Source: Mesaphorura yosii (taxonomy: Eukaryota; Arthropoda; Collembola; Poduromorpha; Tullbergiidae). From it: 30,212 bases of DNA. The notes below the pieces were generated by a model. The model searched no databases, had not been told where the DNA came from, and saw only the letters and a program-made list of their open reading frames with translations. Positions 1 to 9,956 of the stretch are shown piece after piece (within the stretch, counting starts at the first letter, position 1; every line of letters begins with the position of its first letter). Location: NCBI GenBank assembly GCA_009869945.1, contig WIXG01000637.1:1-30212 (forward strand), in the 5' to 3' direction. Both the position numbers and the translations under genes were made by a program.

Positions 1-229
1 CTGGCGGTTTTGTTTTTGGCTCATGAGAAAAAGTGACTTTTGGAAAAGACACATAAGCCAAATAAGTCACATATTGAACTGGGCTTTTGTGTCTTATTCA
101 TTGTTTACGTATTGTTTGGCTTAATCTCATTCTCGTGTACAGTTGTTCACAAAACTATATTACAGTGTGGTAATTTTTATTTGATTCCCAAAATTTCGTT
201 AATTCGCCAAATCGCGGTATTAACTGAGG

Positions 230-398
230 TCAGTATTGAGTACTTGTAATTACACGTGTTTGGCAACGACCTCGTTTCATCTCGTCTCGTTTTCATCTAC
301 AAATCTTACAAACTTTCAATCAAGCTTCGCTTCACGGACGGTCGGTGACAGAATTTTGGGCCGGGATTTTCACAATTTCGTCTGCGTTACGTTGTGCG
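230..398 (+). other. Candidate 5' untranslated first exon of the GPCR gene
   Basis: A TCAGT initiator-like motif at 230-234 could mark a transcription start, and the segment ends in a good donor (GCG|GTGAGT, cut after 398). No ATG occurs between 230 and 398, as expected for an untranslated leader. The next convincing acceptor downstream is TTTTTCAG at 1731-1732, just ahead of the receptor start codon, so a 1.33-kb leader intron (399-1732) is plausible. No TATA box was seen. This is inferred from signals only; transcript data could place the start elsewhere. Confidence 0.35.
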
Positions 399-1732
399 GT
401 GAGTTAACTGTGGATTTGATTTTTATCGGGAATTCATTCAATTGTATTCTGTTTCCTTGTCCTACGGCACGCATCGTGCAAAAATAATTCACAATTCGAC
501 AATTCGCCCCGGGGACAATGCAAATCTATTTTGAATTGACTGCACATATTTCAAGCATTTATACTTGTATACTTGTGCAAAAATTTGCATTAGAATGGAG
601 TTTGTAGTTTGAATTTTTTGCACTTTCTTCTGTATAATTGAAATTACAACGGACTATGTTATCTCCATGCTATTGTGGCTCCAGAATCCAGAAGCGTTGT
701 TTCTAATATTCTAATATTTAATTTTGCCAAAATAAACCTGTGCGCTTATAGCACTAATTAGCATATTTTGTCTAATTGCACTTGCATGCAAGACGCCGCG
801 CCAAGCCAAGTTTGACGTTTATGGCTTCTGTTCTTAGTACTAGGAATTCATGTTCATCACAGTGCAGCGCTTATATTCTGAACTGGCAGGCTATAATTAA
901 TTACCACTTTAGGCTATTTTGGCTACGTACGCGTACGTCAGAGCACCAAATTGACAATGACACTAAAACAAATGGCCCTGGGGAAGTTCAACAATGAACT
1001 CGAACGCACGCAAACGCACGCGTACAGCACAAAGAAGCATTAAATTTGCTAAACACGAAGTTTTATGTTTTGGTATGAATTATTTTAGCCCATAATTGTT
1101 TGGCGCTTGCGCCCCTGAGCCTGATTATCATAATCGGCATGCGCTGTGCGCTGGTGTGATTGCGATTACACGTGTAAAGTGTGACCTGTTTTACGGCAAG
1201 CCTGCGTGTCTCTCTATGTATTGACTTTGAAGCGCGTTTGCATCTCCAGCAAATTAAAATCTTGTAATTGGCACGCCAATGACGTTAAAATCACAGTTTC
1301 AGGGTTTAACGATGTGACTGCATGAGATTTTGGATTTTGTGTGTATTTGATAAGTGCAAAATGCAAACAGGCAGCTGTCAAATGACAAATACGTAACGCT
1401 AACTCGAGTAACGACCGTAAATCGTTCATTGCGTAATGCAAAAAGGTTAACAATCTCTGTTTGCCTCCGCCTTGGGGTCGCGCCCTTTGCTTTTGTACCG
1501 ATTATCAATGAACGCTATGGTCATGGTTGGAAATTTGTCTCGACAAAGTAGCACAAGTGCGATAACAACACCAAACATCAAATCCCACTCAAATTCTAAA
1601 TACCACACACGCTGAGACGAGTTCGTTGTCTCATTTCCAAGAACACACGAATGGAAAGTTCCTTGCTTGAAAAATGCCGTGGAAAATTTCCAAACTGTGA
1701 CTCATTTGCTTTGCTTTGTTGTCATTTTTCAG
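399..1732 (+). other. Probable leader intron of the GPCR gene; no genes seen
   Basis: AT-rich noncoding sequence with only short, overlapping spurious reading frames on both strands. It contains a perfect 14-bp palindrome (ACGTACGCGTACGT, 925-938) and a nearby ACGCACGC-rich stretch around 1000-1025. It ends with a pyrimidine tract and acceptor CAG at 1730-1732. The first 229 bases of the window, upstream of the presumed start site, likewise show nothing supportable. Confidence 0.4.
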
Positions 1733-1736
1733 ACGC

Positions 1737-1771
1737 ATGATCGGCTGGGGAGATTCCATTCCATGATATGA
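1737..1771 (+). promoter_or_regulatory. Two upstream ORFs chained by ATGA overlaps into the GPCR start codon
   Basis: Just after the acceptor at 1732, an ATG at 1737 opens a nine-codon uORF that stops at TGA 1764-1766. That stop overlaps the next ATG (1763-1765) in the tetranucleotide ATGA. This second uORF is two codons long and stops at TGA 1769-1771, which again overlaps an ATG (1768-1770), the first codon of the receptor. Scanning ribosomes would meet both uORFs first, so translation of the receptor probably needs leaky scanning or termination-coupled reinitiation. The arrangement is read directly from the sequence; the regulatory effect is inferred. Confidence 0.6.
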
Positions 1772-4022
1772 TCTTCAACCTCGGGCAGATTTACGAGAAT
1801 TCGCAGCTCGAGAAACCAATTCAGCGTTCAGAGACGGCGGCGTTCAATTCGAGCCCAGACGAACTCCGAAAATATTCCTCCAACTTCAATGACGAGTCTT
1901 TGCTTGGGCATGTAGCCGTGAGCGCAGGAGATGAGAGCCTCCCCGAGGACCTCCTCCCGCCGGTTGCCCCAGCCGAAGTCGTCCCCGCGGCGTCCGGTGG
2001 GGTTTTCGGGTGTGCGACAAATAACGAGAATATTATTGATGCCTCCGCCGGCGTGGGGCAGCAGATAACGAGTCTTGGGGTCGACGACTGGACCTTCCGG
2101 TACACGACGGCCGAGATTGTGTGGGGTGTCATTCTCGTGCTGGGCATCTTCATTGTAAACAGTTGGATCCTGTGGATTGTTGCAAAATCCCGCGAGCTGT
2201 GGAAGCCCCGCCATTTGTGGATGGCCTGCCTCTGCATCACGGACCTCTTTGTGGGGGCACACAAAATCCTGGAACTCACCCTCCTCCTTTTTCAACCGGG
2301 CTCAGTCCGGTTCCTGTGCGTGATTGGGAAGACGACGCTCGGGATTCCGTACGTCGTAAACATGCTGTTGCTTACACTGCTCTCGCTGGATCGCTTCGTC
2401 GCGGTCGGCTACCCGTTCTTCTACTCATCTTCAGTCTCGAACAAACATGTAATTTATTTAATGCATTCATTTGCAACAATTCCAAGTATTTGCTTCTGAA
2501 CCGTGATTTAACCGTGATTTACATTTTCCATCGCAGGTTGGTATTGGATTTCTGCTGGTAATTCTTACAGGGTTCGTGCTGGCCGGTGCATCCGTCGCCC
2601 TCGGCCTCCGGGATCCAATCTGCCGGCCGCACAACTTTCAACTCGTCTATCTCACAATTATACTCACTCTGTGTTCCATTCTGACATTACTCTTCAACAG
2701 CTTCGTGCTTCGCATTGCCAAGAAGCAGCTGAGCGCCATTTACGCACACGAGCCAACGCTGCGTGGTCGTCGCGTATCGGTCGTCTGTACCAACTGCGGG
2801 TGCAAGAATGAGACGTTTGTCAAGACACTCATTCCGCTCTCCGCCATTCCCATTTCGCATTCACCTAGTCAGAATGCGATCGGAAATATTCAGTCGCCGA
2901 CGTGCACGACCAAACTCCTACCGCTCGACGACCCCGTCGTTCTCGGACAGCTGGACCTCGGATTAAACAATCGACCCACAAACATAGACGGTCAATGCTG
3001 CATGAACTTGATGGACCTTGACCACGTTAATCTCGGCCTCCAGTCTGGCTGCCCGAATGAGTCTCATTTGATGGATGAAACAACCACGCCGCTCGTGCGC
3101 GCTGTCTCGCTGCCCACCATGACCGAGTCCAACTCGATGCCCGTGTCCATCTCGCTCGTCGTTCAGGCGGACGCCTCGCTGGCGCCGACTGCAGTTCTGG
3201 GCAACGTGATTACCGATCTTGACGGATCGTGCAAGCTCGCGTCAATGAACAACCTGGACCGATGTCCGTCGCCACAAGTAGCGATGACCATGCCCAGGAG
3301 CAGGTCACTGGTGTCCTGCAGGACTCACAAAGTCATTCCGCCGGCCAATCCGAGGCTGCAGCTTTTCAGGAACCTGCACTTTGCTCGGGCGCACATGTTT
3401 CACGTAAGTTGGCAAAGCAAGAGTTGACCAGGAGAGGATTAATACAGTAGAATTATTCTAATTACCAACGCTTAAACTGCATTACGAGAAGCTTTTGTTC
3501 TAAAGGTTAGATGAGACATTAAGCCTTACAGTAATAAGATGCTGAGTGATAAAGTCTTGTCTTTGTTCAACGTCGGCCCAGACACGTTTTAATTAATTTC
3601 CAGCTTCCAGACTTTGGACGACAGTTTCTTAACCTTGATTCTATTTTTGGATGCGACACGCAAAGGTCGGACGTCTCTTTCCATCGATACGCTTCGCCCG
3701 CACGGTTCTCCTCATTATGATCCCAATGTGGGTTTTTATACTCCCGATTGTCACAATCATTCCACTCCACCGAACCTGCACCACTGACACGGGTACCAGC
3801 TCGTCGGATTTCAACTGCACAACGATCGAGACACTGTGGAACTACTTGTTGGTCCACATGCGCTCAGTTTTGCCGCTGCAGGCCATTCTGGACACTCTAA
3901 TCTACGCATTTGGGTCGAAGGAATTCCGACAGGCTTTCAAGAAGATTCTGAAAAGGAGGCGGTCGAAGAGGAAGTCTGCCGTCAAGACCAAGACTAAGGC
4001 CAAGGCTGTGACCATTAAATAA
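1768..4022 (+). CDS. Class A (rhodopsin-like) G-protein-coupled receptor, orphan
   Basis: Three coding exons, 1768-2448, 2537-3403 and 3666-4022, all joined in phase 0, give 634 residues. An in-frame TGA at 1738 fixes the start at 1768. A ~110-residue extracellular N-terminus without an obvious signal peptide (sequon N27) precedes seven hydrophobic segments: about 116-139, 149-171, 185-211, 228-250, 263-285, 527-549 and 572-597. Class A marks are N131 (1.50), D159 (2.50), C184 (3.25) exactly 25 residues before R209 in the DRF motif, C256 in extracellular loop 2, and P543 in TM6. Position 3.32 is Leu, so a biogenic-amine receptor is unlikely. Odd features: the TM7 NPxxY is D592-T-x-x-Y596, TM4 lacks its Trp, intracellular loop 3 is ~235 residues with a CxxCxC cluster at 311-316, and the tail is Lys/Arg-rich. 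The ligand is unknown; spacing is loosely adenosine/MECA-like. The last acceptor (3664-3665) is weak but is the only AG that keeps TM6 open. Confidence 0.85.
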
Positions 4023-4091
4023 TCTCTTACAAATATGACCGTGATCTGATATCTGACCTTTGCACTTGGAATTAGGATCAGAGTTTGTGTC

Positions 4092-4097
4092 AATAAA
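4092..4097 (+). terminator. Poly(A) signal of the GPCR gene
   Basis: Canonical AATAAA about 70 nt after the receptor stop codon at 4020-4022, giving a short 3' untranslated region. A reverse-strand AATAAA (TTTATT at 4133-4138) lies close by, but no opposite-strand gene was found to use it. Confidence 0.7.
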
Positions 4098-4150
4098 GAT
4101 ACATCTTATCTCGTTTGAACCACAAAATCGCTTTATTAAATAGAGAATGT

Positions 4151-4339
4151 AGTACTCACAAAGAAGATTCATTTATCCATTATACACCTGTTCACCCATT
4201 TAATAATGACTTACAAGCGTAATTAGTTAATTGCATAGAATTACACATACAGTACTCGCACATAATCCGGAGAAGATTCAGTTATCCAAAATACACCAAT
4301 TTGCCCATTTAACAATGACTTACAGGCGTAATTAGTTAG
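4151..4339 (+). repeat. Diverged tandem direct repeat, two copies
   Basis: Copy 1 (4151-4229) and copy 2 (4251-4339) both begin AGTACTC and share the ordered blocks GAAGATTCA, TTATCC, ATACACC, CCCATTTAA, AATGACTTACA and GCGTAATTAGTTA. Copy 2 carries an extra ~11 bases near its start, and scattered substitutions separate the copies. The pair sits immediately downstream of the receptor poly(A) signal. No coding potential or terminal inverted repeats were seen, so it looks like an old local duplication rather than an identifiable transposon. Confidence 0.75.
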
Positions 4340-4892
4340 TCAGCCCGGCTTGACACAATCACAAATTTGTGCACAAAGGTGCACGATTCAATACAGTCAA
4401 TATTTCACTCTTACACAACAGAAGCAAAGTAAAGTGCATTAAACAATCGAAGTCAAACTGTCTCTAACGTCTAGAACGACCAAATCATAGTCATTGGCCC
4501 AATTCTCCAATTACTAAGAAGGATAAATTAAGAATTAAACTCCCGAATGGAGTAACATTTCCAAGTGAAAGCATTCAAATCCCTTAACCCCCTAAAACAG
4601 CAAATCTCGTTCTCGAAATGCGCATCGCCCTCCGACTACGTACCCATAAATAATTAGCTGATTAACACCTAACCAGCCACTGTTTCCCTGCTACCGCTAC
4701 CAAAGTCCTTAGCACCTCAGCGGCACTTGTCTGATCAGAGCCGTGAATCAAATACCAACTGCCAGGTGCACAATTGCTGAATTTGAAGAACTACTGGAAA
4801 TTCAAAGTAATCAGATTAGCTGCGAATAGAGTTGCTCAGAGTTCAAAGTTTAAAAGAATTGCAACTGCAAGTTACCTCGAAAAAGTTGTCTG
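4340..4892. other. Spacer between the GPCR repeat region and a small candidate ORF
   Basis: AT-rich sequence with no reading frame, splice pattern or repeat that I can support. It probably belongs to the intergenic region between the receptor gene and Lis1. Confidence 0.5.
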
Positions 4893-5270
4893 ATGAATCC
4901 CAATAAAAACACCTCAAAATTTGAACCTAACACCTTTGAAGTGTTCCTCCAGATTCTACCCCCATGTCGAAAATACCAAAATCCACGCTGCGAGCGTAGC
5001 AAAATGAGTTGCTTAGAAGTATTCCAATACGCGTATAATATTCACATCACGCGTTTCGGCCAGGTGTCACGTTCTCCGATCTCTGCAATCAAAAAAACTG
5101 GTTGCTTATTGTTAGCGGCAAAAGCAGATGAAATGGTAGCTTTATTAGGGTGCCTCGAATTAAATGACGCGGATAACACCTTTAATTATCAACTTACCCA
5201 GACTTCTCGGCAGAATTTGGACTCCAGCGTCCAAATTGTAGTTACTCCGACGGAGTCCGAGTCGGTTTAA
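4893..5270 (+). CDS. Uncharacterised 125-residue ORF, doubtful gene
   Basis: An uninterrupted ATG-to-TAA frame of 125 codons lies between the receptor gene and the Lis1 promoter region. The predicted protein is polar and Asn/Thr/Ser-rich, ends in TPTESESV, and has one mildly hydrophobic patch (about residues 71-86). There is no signal peptide, transmembrane segment or motif that I recognise. It could be a lineage-specific single-exon gene, an exon, or a chance frame; a 125-codon run is uncommon but not rare across six frames of a window this size. The 3' end overlaps locally palindromic sequence (5244-5256), which argues slightly for chance. No canonical poly(A) signal follows closely. Confidence 0.22.
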   Translation: MNPNKNTSKFEPNTFEVFLQILPPCRKYQNPRCERSKMSCLEVFQYAYNIHITRFGQVSRSPISAIKKTGCLLLAAKADEMVALLGCLELNDADNTFNYQLTQTSRQNLDSSVQIVVTPTESESV

Positions 5271-5463
5271 TGTCGAAGTCCTACATTAAACCCAAAGTTA
5301 ACAGACTCTGATTTGATTAACCGACTGACGCCGATTCGAAGAGTCCTACAGGGTTCACCAGCGTCAACTGATTTTATTTCAAGAAATGAAGAACGTGAGT
5401 GCGTGCGTTCGTTCGTATACGAAGTTCCCTGGCTCAAAATGCAAATGAGTTCTGGCTTCTGTT

Positions 5464-5537
5464 CTGCTGCTGCTGCCACTGCACACCAAACATTTGAATT
5501 GAGATTGAGTTGTACTGCACCACGGCAGCAGCAGCAG
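5464..5537. repeat. Inverted CTG/CAG repeat with 46-nt loop
   Basis: The 14 bases at 5464-5477 (CTGCTGCTGCTGCC) are the exact reverse complement of 5524-5537 (GGCAGCAGCAGCAG), so the segment can fold as a perfect 14-bp stem. It lies 16-90 bp upstream of a TATA-like box at 5553. It may be a promoter-proximal structure, or simply two triplet runs of opposite orientation. Confidence 0.6.
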
Positions 5538-5552
5538 CAATCTGGCTGCTTT

Positions 5553-5634
5553 TATAAAAAAGGTGGTAGTCGTCAAATCCCACACATTTCAAAGCCTAGC
5601 CCTTCTATTTGCTATTCACTATTTGCAGTCAGTT
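5553..5634 (+). promoter_or_regulatory. Candidate upstream core promoter (TATAAAA, TCAGTT) before Lis1
   Basis: TATAAAA occurs at 5553-5559 and an arthropod-type initiator TCAGTT at 5629-5634. Their ~75-bp separation is too large for one standard TATA/Inr promoter, so they may belong to two start sites or only one may be used. The next gene in this orientation is Lis1, whose coding start is 0.7 kb downstream. Inference only. Confidence 0.3.
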
Positions 5635-6009
5635 GAGTTTTTGTTCATCGTAGCAGTGCCGTCACCGTCGTCGCATCGGCTCATATGTAAAAGGCAAAAG
5701 GGTTTTTCGTTCTTTCTGTTTGGGATTTGGTTATTTGGTTAATTCTTTTCCTTATCAGTACGATAATTGTGATTTGTAATGTGACGTTTTGACCGTGATT
5801 AATTCCTAGTTTGGCTCAACAGTCAATTTGAAACTAGCTCAACTGCCCATCGAAGCGGTTTGGTGGCACAATTTAATTTTCGACATTGTTTACTCCGTCA
5901 AGATTTAATTGAGGTCTACCCAAGAAGAGCGCCCGCCGCGCAGATTGATCAATGAATGGAGTGACATCAATATTTTTGCCTCTCGTCGGTTGACACACTT
6001 TGCGACTTC

Positions 6010-6232
6010 AGACTGACCGAGCTTCCAAAGACAAGATCGCAGCTGCAGGTTAGTTTATAAGCCGATCTTTGGGATATCACTTTTAATTTGTGTCAGTCAG
6101 TGAAATAATAAACCTTAATTTTTTTCTAGAGTGTGGAATTTTTCTGCCAGGCCCATTTTCATCTGCCTGCCCCTACCACCGCCGTCGAAATCGATTTTTT
6201 TAATCGATAGACTTTCAAAGGACCTAATACCG
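6010..6232 (+). other. Lis1 5' untranslated exons
   Basis: A short exon with an initiator-like TTCAGAC near 6007-6013 ends at a CAG|GTTAGT donor (after 6048). After an 81-bp intron, a pyrimidine-rich acceptor (TTTTTTCTAG, ending 6129) opens a second exon, 6130-6232, which has no ATG and ends at CCG|GTAAGC. The following acceptor is at 6312 (ACTAG) or 6320 (TTCAG), shortly before the Lis1 ATG at 6332. The splice signals are visible; the exact transcription start is a guess. Confidence 0.5.
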
Positions 6233-6331
6233 GTAAGCATTGGAAATTCCTTAATCGATTTGAGTTTTTAAAGAAAATTAAACTTAAAATTATTCTTGGC
6301 CTTACTTACTAGGTATTCAGCATTACTTACG

Positions 6332-7863
6332 ATGGTCTTGTCACAAAAGCAACGAGACGAACTAAACCGAGCGATAGCCGACTATTTAACATCCAATGGC
6401 TACCAAGACTCAGCTGAGACATTCAGAAGGGAGTCAGACATCGGAGGCGATACAGAGATAAAGCTGGCTGGGCTGCTAGAAAAGAAATGGACATCCGTGC
6501 TGAGATTGCAGAAGAAAGTTATGGAATTGGAGTCAAAACTAAGCGAAGCCGAGAAGGAAATGATGGTACCACCTGACCGAGAGAAGAGATCGCGTTTAGA
6601 TTGGATTCCTAGGCCACCTGAAAAGTTTGCACTTCGAGGACACCGAGCCCCGATCACCAGAGTCACATTTCACCCGATCTACTCTCTCCTCGCAACGGCG
6701 TCAGAAGATGCAACGATACGAACATGGGATTTCGACAGTGGTGATCACGATAGGACACTGAAGGGTCACACGGATTCAGTTCAAGACATATCTTTTGATC
6801 ACACAGGAAAATTGCTAGGTAAATCCTTCCCGTTTTCATTGCGAGCTTAATTTTTGTATTCGTAGTAATATTCTAATAAATATTTGGTTATAGTTTCTTG
6901 CAGTGCCGATATGTCAATCAAACTCTGGGATATGAGTGGATCTGTGTACGAGAATATTAAGACACTGCGTGGCCATGATCACAATGTATCTAGTGTAGCC
7001 TTCCTACCATCTGGTGACTTTATAGTTTCGTCCTCACGTGATAAGAGTATTAAATTATGGGAGGTGTTGACGGGATACTGTATCAGGACCTTCACTGGTC
7101 ACCGTGACTGGATAAGAATGGTCAGGCCAAATCCAGATGGATCACTATTAGCCTCTTGTTCAAACGATCAAACTGTGCGAGTGTGGGGAACAAATACGAA
7201 GGACTGCAGGGTAAGTAATTAATTACTCATGATGATCATTTTAAAGCAGCAAATAATTATTTACGGACTTTTACCATTGAAGGTGGAACTAAGGGATCAT
7301 GATCACGTAGTTGAATGCATTGCTTGGGCTCCAGAAAGTGCCACGGAACCAATTTGCGATGGAGCGGAAAGTAAAAATCTAGTTGGCCCGTTCTTGGCAT
7401 CAGGAAGTCGAGATAAAGTAAGCGAGTACACTTACGCTTACGCCATTTATCTGAGTTCTGGAATTTGGGGTAATTTACTAATTTCTCATTGCATTAATTT
7501 CTTTTTACAGACGATTCGTGTTTGGGACGTGGGCAATGGAGTTGCTGTCTTGCTGCTTCTTGGTCATGACAATTGGATCCGTGGCCTGGTCTTTCACCCC
7601 GGCGGAAAGTATCTTCTCTCTGCAAGTGATGATAAAACTCTGCGAGTGTGGGAACTAGCTAGTAAAAGATGTCTGAAAGTTTTGGAAGCTCATTCACACT
7701 TTTGTACATCATTAGGTAAGCAAGTTAATTCTTGTCAGCTGAATTTCTGGTTAAATCCCAAATTAATAGCTCGGTTTTATCTTTCCTAGATTTTCATCGG
7801 ACGCAGCCGTTCGTGATTACGGGGAGTGTGGACCAAACCGTAAAAATTTGGGAATGTCGTTAA
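6332..7863 (+). CDS. Lis-1: Lis1 / platelet-activating factor acetylhydrolase IB subunit (PAFAH1B1 homologue)
   Basis: Five coding exons (6332-6818, 6894-7210, 7283-7417, 7511-7715, 7790-7863) encode 405 residues, close to the 410 of the vertebrate protein. The N-terminus [19 protein letters not shown] is the family's LisH dimerisation motif (about 7-39), followed by a short coiled coil (~56-76) and seven WD40 repeats from ~100 to the end, finishing [11 protein letters not shown]. Family phrases are intact: [18 protein letters not shown] [42 protein letters not shown] and ASGSRDKTIRVWD. Lis1 binds the dynein motor domain and NudE/Nudel and regulates dynein in nuclear migration, spindle positioning and axonal transport in the cytoplasm. 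All introns are short (72-93 bp) with GT-AG ends, and the first splits a Val codon in LLVSCSADM. The gene appears full length and functional. Reading through intron 1 would give a LisH-only truncated form. Confidence 0.97.
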
Positions 7864-8486
7864 AGTGTAACCTGTAAACTGTTCATACTAATTAGGCTGA
7901 ATAACTACTACAAAAATATAACTTCTTGTAAGGCAAATAAGGCTAAATTTATGCAGCCGCTTGTTGATATGTTAATGTTATGTGCATTCTATCAAATGAA
8001 ATATGTAACATAATTTATTATTACTTAAGACATGAGAAAGAAATTTAATGCTACGGTTTCAAGCCTGTTTTCTCAGTTGAAGCTGACTACTACGACGAGA
8101 AAAAACGAACCATCTAATTTTTTAAATGTTAACGCCATGTTGAAGTTACGTTAATTATCTTTTATCTTTGTATGTTCCTGACAAAGCAAAGCAGGCAATT
8201 AGTCTTTTAATGGAAGGTAATTTGCAAATTTCATTTGAAAGTATTCAAAAATCGTAAACCGATGTAGATGTGATTGAATTTTTTAGATTTATTCGGCGTC
8301 AATCAATCTGTTCTAAGTTTGTGTTTTGTTTCCCTTAAAATTCATACTCGCTACCTGTTAATCTCAACCTTTGTCAATTTTAAGCAGTGCTTGAAAGCGA
8401 AAGAAGGCTAAAGCTAATCAAATTATGACGACTGTTGCTGTTGGTTGATTTCTTTTACCTGAAATGAACCTTAAGCCAAATTTTCC

Positions 8487-8496
8487 AATAAATAAA
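8487..8496 (+). terminator. Likely Lis1 poly(A) signal, overlapping AATAAATAAA
   Basis: Two overlapping AATAAA hexamers (8487-8492 and 8491-8496) are the first canonical signals after the Lis1 stop at 7861-7863, implying a 3' untranslated region of about 0.65 kb. Variant signals closer to the stop codon cannot be excluded. Confidence 0.5.
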
Positions 8497-8514
8497 GAAA
8501 CGAAGTGAGTGTCA

Positions 8515-9950
8515 CATCAAATCGCGTGGCATAGCTTCTTGCTCCCTGTTGTATTCTTTCTTCCAAGCCAAGAAGTCAATACGTTTCATAAGACAAGGCG
8601 CAAACACGACTTCTGATGAGATGAGTTTATCAAATAATTTCACACAGCCGTTTCTTCAAGTGCAGCGCACTGCTTGACTTGTGCTAAGCTGGCTTGACGC
8701 AGTCATTTCAGTATGCTAATTAAAATGTCCTTGGCATATTTTAACCATGAGTATTCCATCCGCGAGTACACACAGCCCTCCATTACTATGACTATGACTT
8801 GCTCAGCTCGAAGCTTTCGTGTCGACAGTCGTGCCTCTACTGATAAAGAGGCCCAATTCGCCTAATCCTGCCTGCCTGCTTGCTTGAGACATGAGACGAG
8901 ATTGAGAAAACAAATTCTTCACTGCACTGGAAGTTGGTAATCAAACGAGTGAGACAAATAAAAATGCCTTCACGCAGTCGCACGCATAATAATTTATTAC
9001 CGCGAAATGAACTGTGACTGTAGCTGCAACTTGCTACAACATCGATGCGTATCCAATTTCATGACTATCTACACTGTAATCAGGGTAAATGGTTCATGAC
9101 TTCATTCATTTTGCGCACACTTCGTTGGCACACGCCGACACGCCCCATTCATAACGAAGAAATAAATTAGCCAAGTGAAAATGAAATTAGTCCTTAGTCG
9201 TGGCATTGCAAATTTGCAGACTAGACTTGGATCGCCTAAAATTGGCTGAAAGTGATAAAAGATTCAAGTCAAGTTCAGTTCAGGACAGCTTCCAGGTCTT
9301 TAAAAATTCGTACGCAGCTCGCTTCGCGACTCAAAATTTGCAAATGTTGGCCGCCGACGAATGAATGAGAGCCGGAGTGTATAAGACAAGAGGATGACCT
9401 CATTGTTGGTCGGGAAGAATTTTCGCCTTGTTAATGTTAATACATTTTGCAAGTCAAAAGAATAATTTATGTACTGGAATGGAACTCGCGTGAGGCAAAA
9501 AATCATGAGCAAGTATACACGAAGGAGTAGTACTTGACTCTTGGCTTGATGCGCGCTTGCTCGAGTGATGAGAGTTATAGCAAATTGTGCTAACTGCTAA
9601 CACATTTTGTTTGCTGGCTTTGCATCAATTTGCAATCCATTCCTATACACAGGATTCCAGTTTAAATCTCCTTATAAAGACGCGTATTTTGCACTAACAC
9701 TTACATGTTATGCGAACGGAGAGATTTTTGCACATTTAAGAACCCTTCATTTTTTGTACAGCCGCTAAATGCCAGCAGCATGCAAGAATCTTGTATCTTC
9801 TGTACCAGCTTAACGTGTTTGCATAATAATTTATTTTCTACAATGATCTTTATTGCTGACGTTGATGATCAACAGCAGCAGCATTGAAGAGTTGATCACT
9901 TAAGCAAGCACATTGCTTTGGCACTTGCGATTTCATTCGCTACAGCTCGA
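8515..9950. other. Intergenic region downstream of Lis1
   Basis: AT-rich, with no frame longer than about 70 codons and no convincing exon signals. A TATAAAG occurs at 9673-9679 without an evident initiator at the right distance. I see no gene here. Confidence 0.5.
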
Positions 9951-9956
9951 CAAATC

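Noticed and set aside
1821..2295. 152- and 155-codon minus-strand frames opposite the receptor's first exon
   Set aside because: They mirror the GC-rich receptor exon, whose frame encodes clear transmembrane helices; antisense shadows.
4133..4138. Reverse-strand AATAAA suggesting a convergent gene ending near the receptor 3' end
   Set aside because: No minus-strand exon or frame of credible length was found upstream of it; the hexamer is common in AT-rich DNA.
6400..6666. 88-codon minus-strand frame in Lis1 exon 1
   Set aside because: Shadow of the conserved Lis1 coding frame.
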